In this document: positions 46,470 to 54,816 of the stretch, in pieces
Layout: each line of letters opens with the position of its first letter
Numbering within the stretch: position 1 is the first letter of the stretch
Assembly: GCF_026725475.1 (NCBI RefSeq)
Contig: NZ_CP109965.1
Coordinates: 248,001 to 312,000 of the forward strand
DNA length: 64,000 bases
Origin: Catenovulum adriaticum
GTDB lineage: Bacteria > Pseudomonadota > Gammaproteobacteria > Enterobacterales > Alteromonadaceae
Direction of reading: 5' to 3'
Translations under genes and position numbers: made by a program
The notes under the pieces: generated by a model
Databases searched by the model: none
What the model was told of the DNA's origin: nothing
Seen by the model: the letters and a program-made list of their open reading frames with translations, nothing else

Positions 46470-46829
46470 ATGATTAAAAAATTAATTTTCTGGTCATTTT
46501 TGCTGCTGGCGGCTATACAAATTTGGAAAACACCTGAGTTTCAAAAACTTAAAGATGAAAGTATCGATAAAGTTTGGCACTTAGCGTCAGATACGGCTGC
46601 ACCAAAGCAACGGAATAGCGCGCAGCGGTTCGCCTATAAAATGAAATACTGGCGAGAAGATTTTTCCGAAAATGAAAAAGCTTTTATTAATGAGTTATCG
46701 AAAAACCAAGTTCAATTTAATCACTTTGTCACGGACTATTGCTTTGAAGCTAAGCTGTACCATCCTAAATTAACGCAAGCTAATTTGTATGTAAGCTGTG
46801 AAAAAGCAAAAGAAGTATACACACCCTAA
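46470..46829 (+). CDS. Small membrane-anchored or exported protein, unknown
   Basis: 119 aa. The N-terminus (MIKKLIFWSFLLLAAIQIW) is an uncleaved anchor or signal. The rest is helical and charged, with two cysteines near the C-terminus (DYCFEAK and YVSCEKAK) that may form a disulfide in the periplasm. No family recognised. GAGGTAG precedes the ATG. It overlaps by 4 bp the end of the convergent GGDEF gene. Confidence 0.6.
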   Translation: MIKKLIFWSFLLLAAIQIWKTPEFQKLKDESIDKVWHLASDTAAPKQRNSAQRFAYKMKYWREDFSENEKAFINELSKNQVQFNHFVTDYCFEAKLYHPKLTQANLYVSCEKAKEVYTP

Positions 46830-48220
46830 CTTAATTTTGTATGTTTTAAATCAACCCGAGCTAGAGGTTGATCTGCAAATGTAACTTGGTTACGCCCTGC
46901 ATTTTTTGCTTGATACAATGCTTGATCAGCTCGTTTTAATAAGGGCTCGGTATGTTCGCCAGGGCGTCTTATTGCACAACCTAAACTAATACTAACATGT
47001 AATATTTTGCCAACATTGTTATGCCCACGGGCTTGCTTTCCGGTTTGGTGATCTTTGGGCCGGCTGGATTGTCTAAAAACCAATGGGTAATTGGCAACTC
47101 GCGCCCGGATGTACTCTAATCGTTCAGCAATAATTTCAGGATCATCGTGATTAAAAACTAACGTGAATTCTTCACCGCCATAACGATATGCTTTTACGCC
47201 CCGGGTTTTAGATAATATTGACGCTATAAGTTTAAGTACCTGGTCGCCTACATCGTGCCCCCAAGTATCATTAAATTTTTTAAAATGGTCGACATCCAGC
47301 ATAGTGACAGCGCTGCGTTTACCTAAACGACTTAAATGGCCTAATAAGGCTCGTCGTTGAGGTAATTGGGTCAATTCATCTATATAAGCGAGTTTGAGCA
47401 TTTGTCCGGATAAACTCACCAGCAAACAGAAGGTAGCGGCAAGTGTCATCCAACCAGACATGTGTGCTTGTTCAATATAAATATAAAACAGCATGATAGA
47501 AAACCAAGCGGCAAACTGGCTATATTCTTGATTATTTGAGTGACGTAAGTATAAGAAAGCAACACCGCTTAAACTAATAGTGACCACCATTAATAAGAAA
47601 AACCAGCTATACCGAGCGGTTTCATTTATAGGTTCAATGAAAAAACCAGGCGTATTTGGTGTTATTAATATGCTTTCTAAGCCGAGCCATTGCATGCAAA
47701 GTGGTAGCAGGAATAATCCACTTAAAAAGGCAAACCCTATTCTGGTTGGTAGTTGGGGCGTTTTAATAAACTCTAAACCGAGTATTAGCACACTAAATAT
47801 AATAGGCAAAAAGTAGTAAATAGCTGCAGCTTGTGGGTTTTCTAAAGGCTGCTGCAAGGTATTTTGCACCACAATGTAGTGACTAGCAATTAAGCTTAGG
47901 CTATACAACCAACGCCATTGCCGCATTAATACCGACAATGAAATCGTTAAAACAAGTAGGCAATAGACAGCAATCGGAAATGATCTGGCTAAAAATTGGC
48001 TAAATTCGGGTGCGATCCAGTGCAGGCCAATGATCAAAATTAAAGGAAAAAATACAAACAGTTGCACTCGAACCTCAGTTTTCGCAATTTTATTTAGCAA
48101 GGAGAATATCACTAGCTGATATCTTTTGTGAACCCTGTCACATTCTAAAAGTGTTAATAAATTAGCTCGGAATAAATCGTAATCTTGATTCGTTAACTGG
48201 ATGACATTAACGCAAAACAA
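46826..48220 (-). CDS. Membrane diguanylate cyclase, multi-TM sensor
   Basis: Up to 464 aa; the frame opens with TTG, and the real start is probably later, near a GTG/TTG around 48100, because the first ~35 residues are not hydrophobic and overlap the promoter of the next gene. Eight or so TM helices (about residues 50-285), then a GGDEF domain with GGEEF. The I-site position is not RxxD, so product inhibition is probably absent, in contrast to the first cyclase of this window. Confidence 0.85.
   Translation of the reverse strand: MFCVNVIQLTNQDYDLFRANLLTLLECDRVHKRYQLVIFSLLNKIAKTEVRVQLFVFFPLILIIGLHWIAPEFSQFLARSFPIAVYCLLVLTISLSVLMRQWRWLYSLSLIASHYIVVQNTLQQPLENPQAAAIYYFLPIIFSVLILGLEFIKTPQLPTRIGFAFLSGLFLLPLCMQWLGLESILITPNTPGFFIEPINETARYSWFFLLMVVTISLSGVAFLYLRHSNNQEYSQFAAWFSIMLFYIYIEQAHMSGWMTLAATFCLLVSLSGQMLKLAYIDELTQLPQRRALLGHLSRLGKRSAVTMLDVDHFKKFNDTWGHDVGDQVLKLIASILSKTRGVKAYRYGGEEFTLVFNHDDPEIIAERLEYIRARVANYPLVFRQSSRPKDHQTGKQARGHNNVGKILHVSISLGCAIRRPGEHTEPLLKRADQALYQAKNAGRNQVTFADQPLARVDLKHTKLS
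48169..48194 (+). promoter_or_regulatory. Predicted ECF-sigma promoter 1 (exported protein/barrel operon)
   Basis: GGAAT-N17-CGTT (GGAATAAATC ... CGTTAACT). CGTT ends 38 bp before the ATG. It matches the two promoters at the sigma-factor/protease divergence. Confidence 0.7.
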
Positions 48221-48232
48221 GAGGATTTAATT

Positions 48233-49096
48233 ATGAATAATTTAACTCACACCAGCTTACTGCTTGCCGCTATTTCATTTACTTCATTGTCTGCGATGGC
48301 ACAAACCAGTATTAGTGGTAGTTATCAATTAGGTTCGCAAAACCAAATTGAAGCGAACCAGAATAATGCCGCGTCTCAATTAACCGTTGGTTCAGAATCA
48401 GACATGCAAAGCTCAACAGAGTTTAATTCGGCAAATTCAGAAACTGTTGCGCAAACTGATGCTGAATCAAGCTCAACTGTAAATAACGGCATGAACATTA
48501 CCTCAATGGGCTCTCATTCAACGGACAATAACTCAATAAACAATAACTCAGCAGACAGTAGCTTAAACACTGATACTTTAGATGAGAATACACCTGATTC
48601 AACTCAGGTCAATGGAGCAGGCTCAGCTGAATCTAACGCTCAATTAATAAGTAATACTAATGGTCAACTACAAGCCACCACAGATGTTCTTCATGAGCAA
48701 AGTATTGCGCTTGGCGAAAATGTATCACAAACACTACACACTAGTGCGGATACCGCGCTACAAACCTCACAGCAAGTGAGTTCTACTATTGAAAGTTCAG
48801 TATCTGAGCAAGCCAATGCTGCTATTGATGCTGGTTTAGCGGTTGGAAATCAAGTATCAGCTCAGGTCGCAGAGCAAGTGACAACGGAAGTCGTTAATCA
48901 AGTTGTTTCAGATAATATTTCGCAAGCTTTAAATTTAACCGCAGAAGAAAGCGTTGAAAGTTCAGCTGAAAATAGTGTCAGTAATCAAGTGAATGCATCG
49001 GTTGCAAATGAATTAACTAATAGCATTGAAACTAGTGTGGAAAGTTCAGTAGAAAATACGCTGGAAAGCACAGTAAGCGAAAATGGGTTGCTTTAA
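48233..49096 (+). CDS. Exported low-complexity Ser/Asn/Gln-rich protein
   Basis: 287 aa. Signal peptide ends SLSAMAQT. The mature chain lacks Cys and has two parts: an N-terminal Asn/Ser/Thr/Gln-rich segment (about 25-140) and a C-terminal segment of repeated Val/Ser/Glu/Gln helices (VSSTIESSVSEQANAA, SVESSVENTLESTVSEN) that look amphipathic and coiled-coil prone. No recognised family. The first gene after a predicted ECF promoter, followed by a barrel protein. It could be a fibre, surface or matrix protein; this is inference. Confidence 0.7.
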   Translation: MNNLTHTSLLLAAISFTSLSAMAQTSISGSYQLGSQNQIEANQNNAASQLTVGSESDMQSSTEFNSANSETVAQTDAESSSTVNNGMNITSMGSHSTDNNSINNNSADSSLNTDTLDENTPDSTQVNGAGSAESNAQLISNTNGQLQATTDVLHEQSIALGENVSQTLHTSADTALQTSQQVSSTIESSVSEQANAAIDAGLAVGNQVSAQVAEQVTTEVVNQVVSDNISQALNLTAEESVESSAENSVSNQVNASVANELTNSIETSVESSVENTLESTVSENGLL

Positions 49097-49110
49097 TTTT
49101 CATCATTGCG

Positions 49111-49143
49111 AACCAGTAGCTGCGTGTCGGTTACTGGTTTTTT
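49111..49143 (+). terminator. Hairpin between the exported protein and barrel genes
   Basis: AACCAGTA pairs with TACTGGTT with a T-run after it. It would reduce, not necessarily stop, read-through into the barrel gene, giving more of the first protein than the second. Confidence 0.7.
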
Positions 49144-49173
49144 CAGCTTTTAATTTGAGTGACGAGGTACAAA

Positions 49174-50085
49174 ATGAATATTCAAATTAAACTTTATAGT
49201 TTAGCCATTTCTTTATTGAGCTTTGATGGGTTTTCAAGCGAATCAATTCATACTAATTTTTCGTTATCTTCGGGTTTAGAGTACGATAGCCAATTAAGTG
49301 TTATTGAACTTGATCAACTCACTGAACAATCAGACACTGCGGTAAAATTTAAAGGTAAAGCTAATTTAAATTGGCAGGCTAGTCCAAGCGTACAAGTAAA
49401 AGCAGGTTATGCGTATTCGACCAAGCAGTATCAAAAATACGATGAGTTTGATTTAACCATTAATCAAATATCGGCGGATGTGAGTAAAAACTTATCTCAT
49501 TTTAAATTGGGTACTCAGTATTTTTTGGCCGATGCCGATTTAGCAGATAAATCATTTTTGAAGCTACAGCAAGCCAGTTTGTATGGCAGTAAGCTTATTA
49601 ATAATCGTTATTTTTTCCGCTTAGCGACTCACTTTAAACACAAATCATTCGCTCTGGTTAGTCAGCGAGATGCCAATGCTATAGGTGCCTCGGCTGATGG
49701 TTTTATCTTTTTTAATCAAGCTAAAAGTTTTGTTTCGTTGAGTTTATCTACAGACAGCCAGTCAGCTAATGATAAGACATTCGATTATGATGAGTTTCGT
49801 TTGCAAAACCAATACTCTCATCAGTATCAAGTTTGGGGGTTAACTCAAAAAATACAGCTAGCATTAAGTTACTTGGAACGAGATTACCAACATGTCACAC
49901 CCAGCATAGCGCAAAAACGTTTCGATATTCGTCAATCAGCACACTTATTATGGCAACTGAATTTAAACTCAATTTTTAGTTTACATACTAAACTTGAATA
50001 TGCAGATTATCAGTCTAATATCGCCAGCGCTGATTACACCGAGCAATTAGCATCGGTGAGCCTAAGGCAGGCTTTTAAATATTAA
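49174..50085 (+). CDS. Outer-membrane beta-barrel protein, unknown
   Basis: 303 aa from the ATG after GAGG; a GTG at 49159 is an alternative. Signal peptide ends DGFSSES. Mature part is made of about 12 amphipathic strands (FSLSSGLEYDSQLSV, AVKFKGKANLNWQASPSVQVKAGYAYS, YFFRLATHFKHKSFAL) and finishes with SVSLRQAFKY, a C-terminal aromatic as used for BAM insertion. It resembles surface-lipoprotein-assembly-modifier/porin-like barrels in style only. Downstream of the low-complexity gene, likely the same transcript. Confidence 0.7.
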   Translation: MNIQIKLYSLAISLLSFDGFSSESIHTNFSLSSGLEYDSQLSVIELDQLTEQSDTAVKFKGKANLNWQASPSVQVKAGYAYSTKQYQKYDEFDLTINQISADVSKNLSHFKLGTQYFLADADLADKSFLKLQQASLYGSKLINNRYFFRLATHFKHKSFALVSQRDANAIGASADGFIFFNQAKSFVSLSLSTDSQSANDKTFDYDEFRLQNQYSHQYQVWGLTQKIQLALSYLERDYQHVTPSIAQKRFDIRQSAHLLWQLNLNSIFSLHTKLEYADYQSNIASADYTEQLASVSLRQAFKY

Positions 50086-50144
50086 AAGCGCTTATTTAGC
50101 TTTAGATTAGTTGCTCTATATTTATTGGGGTAGGGCAATTAAAG

Positions 50145-51536
50145 TTAAAAAAATGATTTGGTAGGGTTAATGGATAACAAGCCATGACCAAACACAGAAT
50201 CTTGACCTGGTTTGCCTAAATCTTGAGCGAGTGAAATCAGGTGGGCTAAATAATTTGGATGTTTGTGTTTTTCACAGGCGACAAATGCGCTTACGACAGG
50301 AGCAGCCATTGAGGTGCCAGTTTGTAAGCCAAAACCATTTAATGTTTCGTCTATTGTTACCGTTTTAACCGCCACCCCTAATGCCGCAAAATCGATATAA
50401 CTTCCTTGGTTTGCCCAGCGATAAATTTGCTGGTTGGCATCGACTGCGGTTGCGCTAATTACGCCTGAGTAAGCTGCTGGATACATAGCTTCAGCCGTTG
50501 GGCCTTGATTACCTGCGGCGGCTACAATTGCCACTTCTTTTTTTAACACCTGTGAGATGGCCTGTGCTAACACTTGGTTATCTGGGCCAGCTAAACTCAT
50601 ATTGATAACACTGACTTGTTGTGACAATAACCAATTAATTCCTTTGATTAAATTAAGCACGGTTGCGCCTTGAGCATAAGTGCTTTGTGCATGAAACACA
50701 CCAGCAGAATAAAGCTGCGCATTAGGTAATAAAGCAGGCACTTTTTTAGCTGAGCTAATGAATAGGGCTGCGACCGCACTACCATGTTCTTTAGGCTGTG
50801 GGATATTCGTTGTAAGAAAAAGTTGTTGTTTTATTTTACTTTTTTTAAAGGCTAGGTGGTTTAATTCGATAGCTGTATCTAACATGCCTACTCTAACCGG
50901 CGCTGGACAAATAGAAGCTTTTGAATCGGTTGGTTTTAAATGCTCAGTTGCAGGTGGCGGACTTTGTTTTTGCGCATTATAAATATGGTTTCTATCCAAT
51001 TTATTAAGCAAACTAGTCGGTAGTATTTTTTTCAGCGCAAGGTAGCTATCAAGCGAGCTATCTACTTTAAAACGTACCAGAGTGGTATTAAGTTGGCTAA
51101 AATAGGTTTGCTCAATAATGTTAAGCTTAACCGATTGGCTAAGCTGCTTTAATGCAGCAAGCTCAACGGTATTGAGCATAACGAGCCACTCTTGTTTGAC
51201 CGCACGCCAACCATTTTCAACGTTTACTTCAATAAACTGAGTTTCACCTTTTTTATTTTTAATATTAAGCTGAGCAGGTAATTTTTTGAGTCTATTAGAT
51301 AGTGTTTTTAAGTGTTGAGATTCTATTTTTTGTTCAAGCGTATTTATTTTTGTAGGTAAGTCAGCGTCTTGAATCGGTTTAATAACAGGTAGATCAGGCG
51401 ATATAATTTCAGCGTCAAGCGATTGTTCAATCGAGCCTAATGTATCTAGTTGGCTATCAATTAAATCAGCATAGCTAACATGGCTTAACAGTATATTGGC
51501 GAGTAACGCCAAACGCGTTAGTTTAATTAAATTCAT
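50145..51536 (-). CDS. Exported S8 (subtilisin-like) serine protease
   Basis: 463 aa. Signal peptide ends VSYADLI; a ~190-residue N-terminal pro-region; then the subtilase domain with catalytic Asp220 (VGMLDTAIE), His251 (KEHGSAVAAL) and Ser409 (TGTSMAAPVV), oxyanion Asn in AAAGNQGP. No C-terminal P-domain or PPC. It is divergent from an ECF sigma-factor operon with which it shares a promoter motif, so it is probably induced by it and may cleave its anti-sigma factor or damaged envelope proteins. Confidence 0.92.
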   Translation of the reverse strand: MNLIKLTRLALLANILLSHVSYADLIDSQLDTLGSIEQSLDAEIISPDLPVIKPIQDADLPTKINTLEQKIESQHLKTLSNRLKKLPAQLNIKNKKGETQFIEVNVENGWRAVKQEWLVMLNTVELAALKQLSQSVKLNIIEQTYFSQLNTTLVRFKVDSSLDSYLALKKILPTSLLNKLDRNHIYNAQKQSPPPATEHLKPTDSKASICPAPVRVGMLDTAIELNHLAFKKSKIKQQLFLTTNIPQPKEHGSAVAALFISSAKKVPALLPNAQLYSAGVFHAQSTYAQGATVLNLIKGINWLLSQQVSVINMSLAGPDNQVLAQAISQVLKKEVAIVAAAGNQGPTAEAMYPAAYSGVISATAVDANQQIYRWANQGSYIDFAALGVAVKTVTIDETLNGFGLQTGTSMAAPVVSAFVACEKHKHPNYLAHLISLAQDLGKPGQDSVFGHGLLSINPTKSFF

Positions 51537-51576
51537 AATGCTCTTTAACAGTTATTGGTTATACCATAGTATAAAG

Positions 51577-51602
51577 AACGTTTAAGCAGGGGAATTTATT
51601 CC
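51577..51602 (-). promoter_or_regulatory. Predicted ECF-sigma promoter 2 (S8 protease)
   Basis: On the minus strand: GGAAT-N17-CGTT (GGAATAAATTCCCC ... AAACGTTC). CGTT ends 40 bp before the protease ATG. Confidence 0.7.
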
Positions 51603-51623
51603 GTAAAAAATTTTAAAAACATT

Positions 51624-51648
51624 GGAATAAATCAAAATTTAAACCGTT
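51624..51648 (+). promoter_or_regulatory. Predicted ECF-sigma promoter 3 (sigma operon autoregulation)
   Basis: GGAAT-N16-CGTT (GGAATAAATC ... AAACCGTTAAC). CGTT ends 38 bp before the sigma-factor ATG, which indicates positive autoregulation. Confidence 0.75.
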
Positions 51649-51686
51649 AACTTAATAATGATGACGCTTATTTACGAGAAACTATA

Positions 51687-52181
51687 ATGAAAAAAGACCT
51701 AATCCGGTTAATCCCTATGATTCGACGATTTGCTTTTTCGTTGACAGGTAATCAGCATGATGCGGATGACTTATTGCAAAATACGGTAGAGCGATTGTTA
51801 GATAAAGGTGTGCCGGATGATGTAATGTTAGAAAAGTGGATGTTTAAAGTCTGCCGTAATATTTGGATAGATGAATACCGCGCACGAAAAGTCAGGCAAA
51901 ACGCTGTGTTTTCAGAGGTACTAACCGAATACCAGATAGTGGACGGCGAAGCCGAACAAACCAGTCAAATTAGTTTAAATGAATTAAATCAGGCAATGGA
52001 TATTTTGCCTGATGAGCAAAGGTCGATTATTTCATTAGTCGCATTGCAAGGTTTTTCTTATAAAGATGTGGCTGAAACTTTAGCGATTCCTGTTGGTACT
52101 GTTATGAGTCGGCTAGCACGAGCAAGAGTGAGTTTACACAAGTTAATTCGCCATGATCAAAGCAAAGGAGAATTGGCATGA
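51687..52181 (+). CDS. ECF RNA polymerase sigma factor
   Basis: 164 aa with sigma region 2 (MIRRFAFSLTGNQHDADDLLQNTVERLL, then EKWMFKVCRNIWIDEYRARK) and region 4 (DILPDEQRSIISLVALQGFSYKDVAETLAIPVGTVMSRLARARVSLHKL). No extra C-terminal domain. It directs core polymerase to a small regulon. Its stop overlaps the anti-sigma start (ATGA). Confidence 0.95.
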   Translation: MKKDLIRLIPMIRRFAFSLTGNQHDADDLLQNTVERLLDKGVPDDVMLEKWMFKVCRNIWIDEYRARKVRQNAVFSEVLTEYQIVDGEAEQTSQISLNELNQAMDILPDEQRSIISLVALQGFSYKDVAETLAIPVGTVMSRLARARVSLHKLIRHDQSKGELA

Positions 52182-52963
52182 GTACCCCTTTAAAACCGAA
52201 TACTGAAATAACGGATGAACAATTAAGTGCTTTTTTAGATGCCGAGTTAGATGATGCTCAGATGGAGCAAATTCGAGAGTGTATCGCAACGGATGATAGT
52301 TTAGTTAGCCGAGTTGAAGAGCTCGCTTTAGCTGATAAATTAATTATTGAGCATTATGCTAAAATTAATCAGCGGCCTTTGCCTGAAACCTTACAGCAGA
52401 TGTTAGCGGCATTACCTGATGATTCGCAAGATACATCATCAAGTAATGATAAAGTGGTTAAATTATCGGCTTGGCAGTCGTTTAAACGCTCGTCAAAATC
52501 ACAGTTAGCTATGGCTGCGAGTGTGGCTTTACTGGCTGGTATGAGCTTATCTCAACTTTATATGACCAAGCCCGTGGAATCACAATCACCATTTACAATG
52601 GCAAATTGGTCGCAAATTAATAATGTTCTAAATGTTGAACCCAGTAACAAAGTCATTAATTTAGCTGGTAATCAGCTACAGGCCAAACTAAGCTTTAAAA
52701 ACAAACAAGGCCAATATTGTCGGCAATTTGAAATTTCAAACCAAACGCAAGTTCAAAACAATATAGCTTGTAAAATGAATAGCCAATGGCAACTGACCGC
52801 TAGCTTTTATCAGGCTCAAAATTTGCAGGCAGAATATCAAACGGCCTCTGCAAATGGCGTATTAAAACAAGCTATTGATAATATGGCTCAAGGTTCGTTT
52901 TTAAATCGGCAGGCAGAGCAACAAGCCATTAAAAACGATTGGTCCACATCAGAAAAATATTAA
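52178..52963 (+). CDS. Membrane anti-sigma factor
   Basis: 261 aa. N-terminal cytosolic anti-sigma domain (ITDEQLSAFLDAELDDAQMEQIRECIATDDSLVSRVEELALADKLI) without the HxxxCxxC zinc motif; one TM helix (about 110-130, SQLAMAASVALLAGMSLSQLY); C-terminal periplasmic domain with two cysteines (GQYCRQFE, NNIACKM). It should hold the sigma factor until a periplasmic signal, perhaps proteolysis, releases it. Translationally coupled to the sigma gene. Confidence 0.88.
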   Translation: MSTPLKPNTEITDEQLSAFLDAELDDAQMEQIRECIATDDSLVSRVEELALADKLIIEHYAKINQRPLPETLQQMLAALPDDSQDTSSSNDKVVKLSAWQSFKRSSKSQLAMAASVALLAGMSLSQLYMTKPVESQSPFTMANWSQINNVLNVEPSNKVINLAGNQLQAKLSFKNKQGQYCRQFEISNQTQVQNNIACKMNSQWQLTASFYQAQNLQAEYQTASANGVLKQAIDNMAQGSFLNRQAEQQAIKNDWSTSEKY

Positions 52964-52979
52964 TTAAAAAGGAAAAGCG

Positions 52980-53516
52980 ATGAAGACTATTATATTTAAA
53001 CCATTTTTAATGGTGACCTTAACTTTAATCGGGCTGATTGGGTGCGCCTCTGGCCCTAAGTACAAACCAGCTGAAAACTCAGGTTATGGCTACACAGATA
53101 GTAAAATTACCTCAGACAGATACAGAGTGGGTTTTAAAACCAGAGGAGATGATAAATTAATGGTGATGGATTTTGCTTTATTACGCGCGGCTGAGTTAAC
53201 AAAACAACAAGGTTATGAATGGTTTGTGGTGAATTCAAGAGAAACTCTGATTGACCAAAAGTCAGTGGGCCCTCGTTCGAGTGTCGGTGTGAGCACAGGT
53301 CGTGATATTTATCGGTCTTGTGGTGTTTTAGGTTGTAGTACTCATTCAAGACCGAGCAGTAGTGTTGGTATTGGGCTTAATTTTGGCGATGAGAGCAAAG
53401 TAATTGAAAGCATTATTGAAATTAAGATGGGCAAAGGCACTGAACCTGAAACGGCTGACAGTTACCCTGCAGGCGAATTAATGACCAATATTAAAGCCAA
53501 TTATAAAATCGATTAA
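52980..53516 (+). CDS. CC0125/CC1285-type lipoprotein
   Basis: 178 aa, lipobox LIGC. The segment GYGYTDSKITSDRYRVGFKTRGDDKLMVMDFALLRAAELTKQQGYEWFVV is the mark of the CC0125/CC1285 lipoprotein family (RAAELT..GY.YF). Function unknown. It begins 16 bp after the anti-sigma gene, so it is the third gene of the ECF operon. Confidence 0.85.
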   Translation: MKTIIFKPFLMVTLTLIGLIGCASGPKYKPAENSGYGYTDSKITSDRYRVGFKTRGDDKLMVMDFALLRAAELTKQQGYEWFVVNSRETLIDQKSVGPRSSVGVSTGRDIYRSCGVLGCSTHSRPSSSVGIGLNFGDESKVIESIIEIKMGKGTEPETADSYPAGELMTNIKANYKID

Positions 53517-53863
53517 AAGTACTATTAATAATGTAGCTGTCTACACATTTCAACTTTTCATTTTAAAATACTTTGGCGTGGGTGGGGTAAGTAACGCTAG
53601 ATGCCCCATCTAGCGTCAATCAATAGTTACTCTGCGTTCTACTCAATACTGCACTCAATACTTTAACTACGTTCCTCCCAACTTTCTTTAATTATATAAT
53701 GCCTGACTTATGTAGGTAATTTTGTAGGTAAGGTAAATTGCAACAAGTATTAGTAAATTCTAACCATATGTTCTAATATTCAGCAATTTTCAGTTAGCTT
53801 AAATTTTTAATCTATTTAATTTTTAATGAATGATCTATCAAATTACTAGGGAAGGTTTTGCAA
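53517..53863. other. Gap with no recognised feature
   Basis: About 350 bp of A/T-rich sequence containing a short inverted stretch (GATGCCCCATC/TAGCGT region near 53595). No gene or terminator is convincing. Confidence 0.35.
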
Positions 53864-54259
53864 ATGAGTAAATTCTTTAAGTCGCTATTTATTGTATTTG
53901 TTTTATTACAAGCAATTAATTTGGCTCAAGCCGCTTCAGTTAAATCTGCCTATGAGAACCATCAGAGCGATGTGCAGGTTAAAGGCAGTGGCACTGTTAT
54001 TCGGATACTGAAAGATGACAATCAAGGCTCGCGTCATCAAAAATTTATTCTAAAGATGTTATCCGGGCAAACCATTCTGATTGCACATAATATCGACCTG
54101 GCGGGGAGAATAGATTCAATAGCTAAAGGGGATAGTGTTGAATTTTATGGCGAATATGAATGGAATCAAAAAGGAGGGGTCGTTCATTGGACTCATCATG
54201 ATCCAGCAGGTCGTCATGTTGGCGGGTGGTTAAAGCATAACGGTAAAATGTATCAATAA
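53864..54259 (+). CDS. Exported DUF3465 protein
   Basis: 131 aa from ATG after AGGGAAGG; signal peptide ends NLAQAASV. The DUF3465 features are VQVKGSGTVIRILKDDNQGSRHQKFILKML, NIDLAGRIDSIAKGDSVEFYGEYEWN, and the conserved end WTHHDPAGRHVGGWLKHNGKMYQ. An OB-like beta fold is likely; role unknown. Confidence 0.87.
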   Translation: MSKFFKSLFIVFVLLQAINLAQAASVKSAYENHQSDVQVKGSGTVIRILKDDNQGSRHQKFILKMLSGQTILIAHNIDLAGRIDSIAKGDSVEFYGEYEWNQKGGVVHWTHHDPAGRHVGGWLKHNGKMYQ

Positions 54260-54549
54260 TTTTATAATAAAAGTATAAAATTAAGCAGCCAGATTAATTT
54301 GTAACTAACTCACATTACTACCTAACTTAAATTCGATTTAATGAATATGTTTCAAAGGGTCTTTTTTACGGGGCTGCGTTAAATTCCTTTGCATAAACCC
54401 CATAGCTGAGGAAGGTCGAGTGATAAGCTTAAATAATTCAATTAGCTAGGATACACCTTAACCCGAGTTGAGGTTACCGGTAATACACCCTAAAAATAAC
54501 TGACGTCAAAAGTATAATTTTCTCGTAACATAAACGCAGGAGATTCTGC

Positions 54550-54816
54550 ATGAAAACATCAAAATTTAGCGACAGCCAAATCCTGGCAATTTTAAAACAA
54601 GCGGAAGCCGGTGCGCCGGTTCCGGAGCTATGCCGCGAGCATGGCATGAGTTCGGCTACCTTTTATAAATGGCGCGCCAAGTTTGGCGGCATGGATGCGT
54701 CCATGATGGCCCGATTAAAAGAGCTGGAAACCGAAAATGCACGGCTTAAAAAGATGTATGCCGAGGAGCGACTAAAGGCTGAAATCCTCAAAGAGGCCAT
54801 CGAAAAAAAGTGGTAA
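54550..54816 (+). CDS. IS3-family transposase OrfA
   Basis: 88 aa: HTH (SDSQILAILKQAEAGAPVPELCREHGMSSATFYKWRAKFGGM) and a leucine-zipper (MARLKELETENARLKKMYAEE) for multimerisation. It binds the ends. An A7G run near its 3' end allows -1 frameshifting into OrfB. Confidence 0.93.
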   Translation: MKTSKFSDSQILAILKQAEAGAPVPELCREHGMSSATFYKWRAKFGGMDASMMARLKELETENARLKKMYAEERLKAEILKEAIEKKW

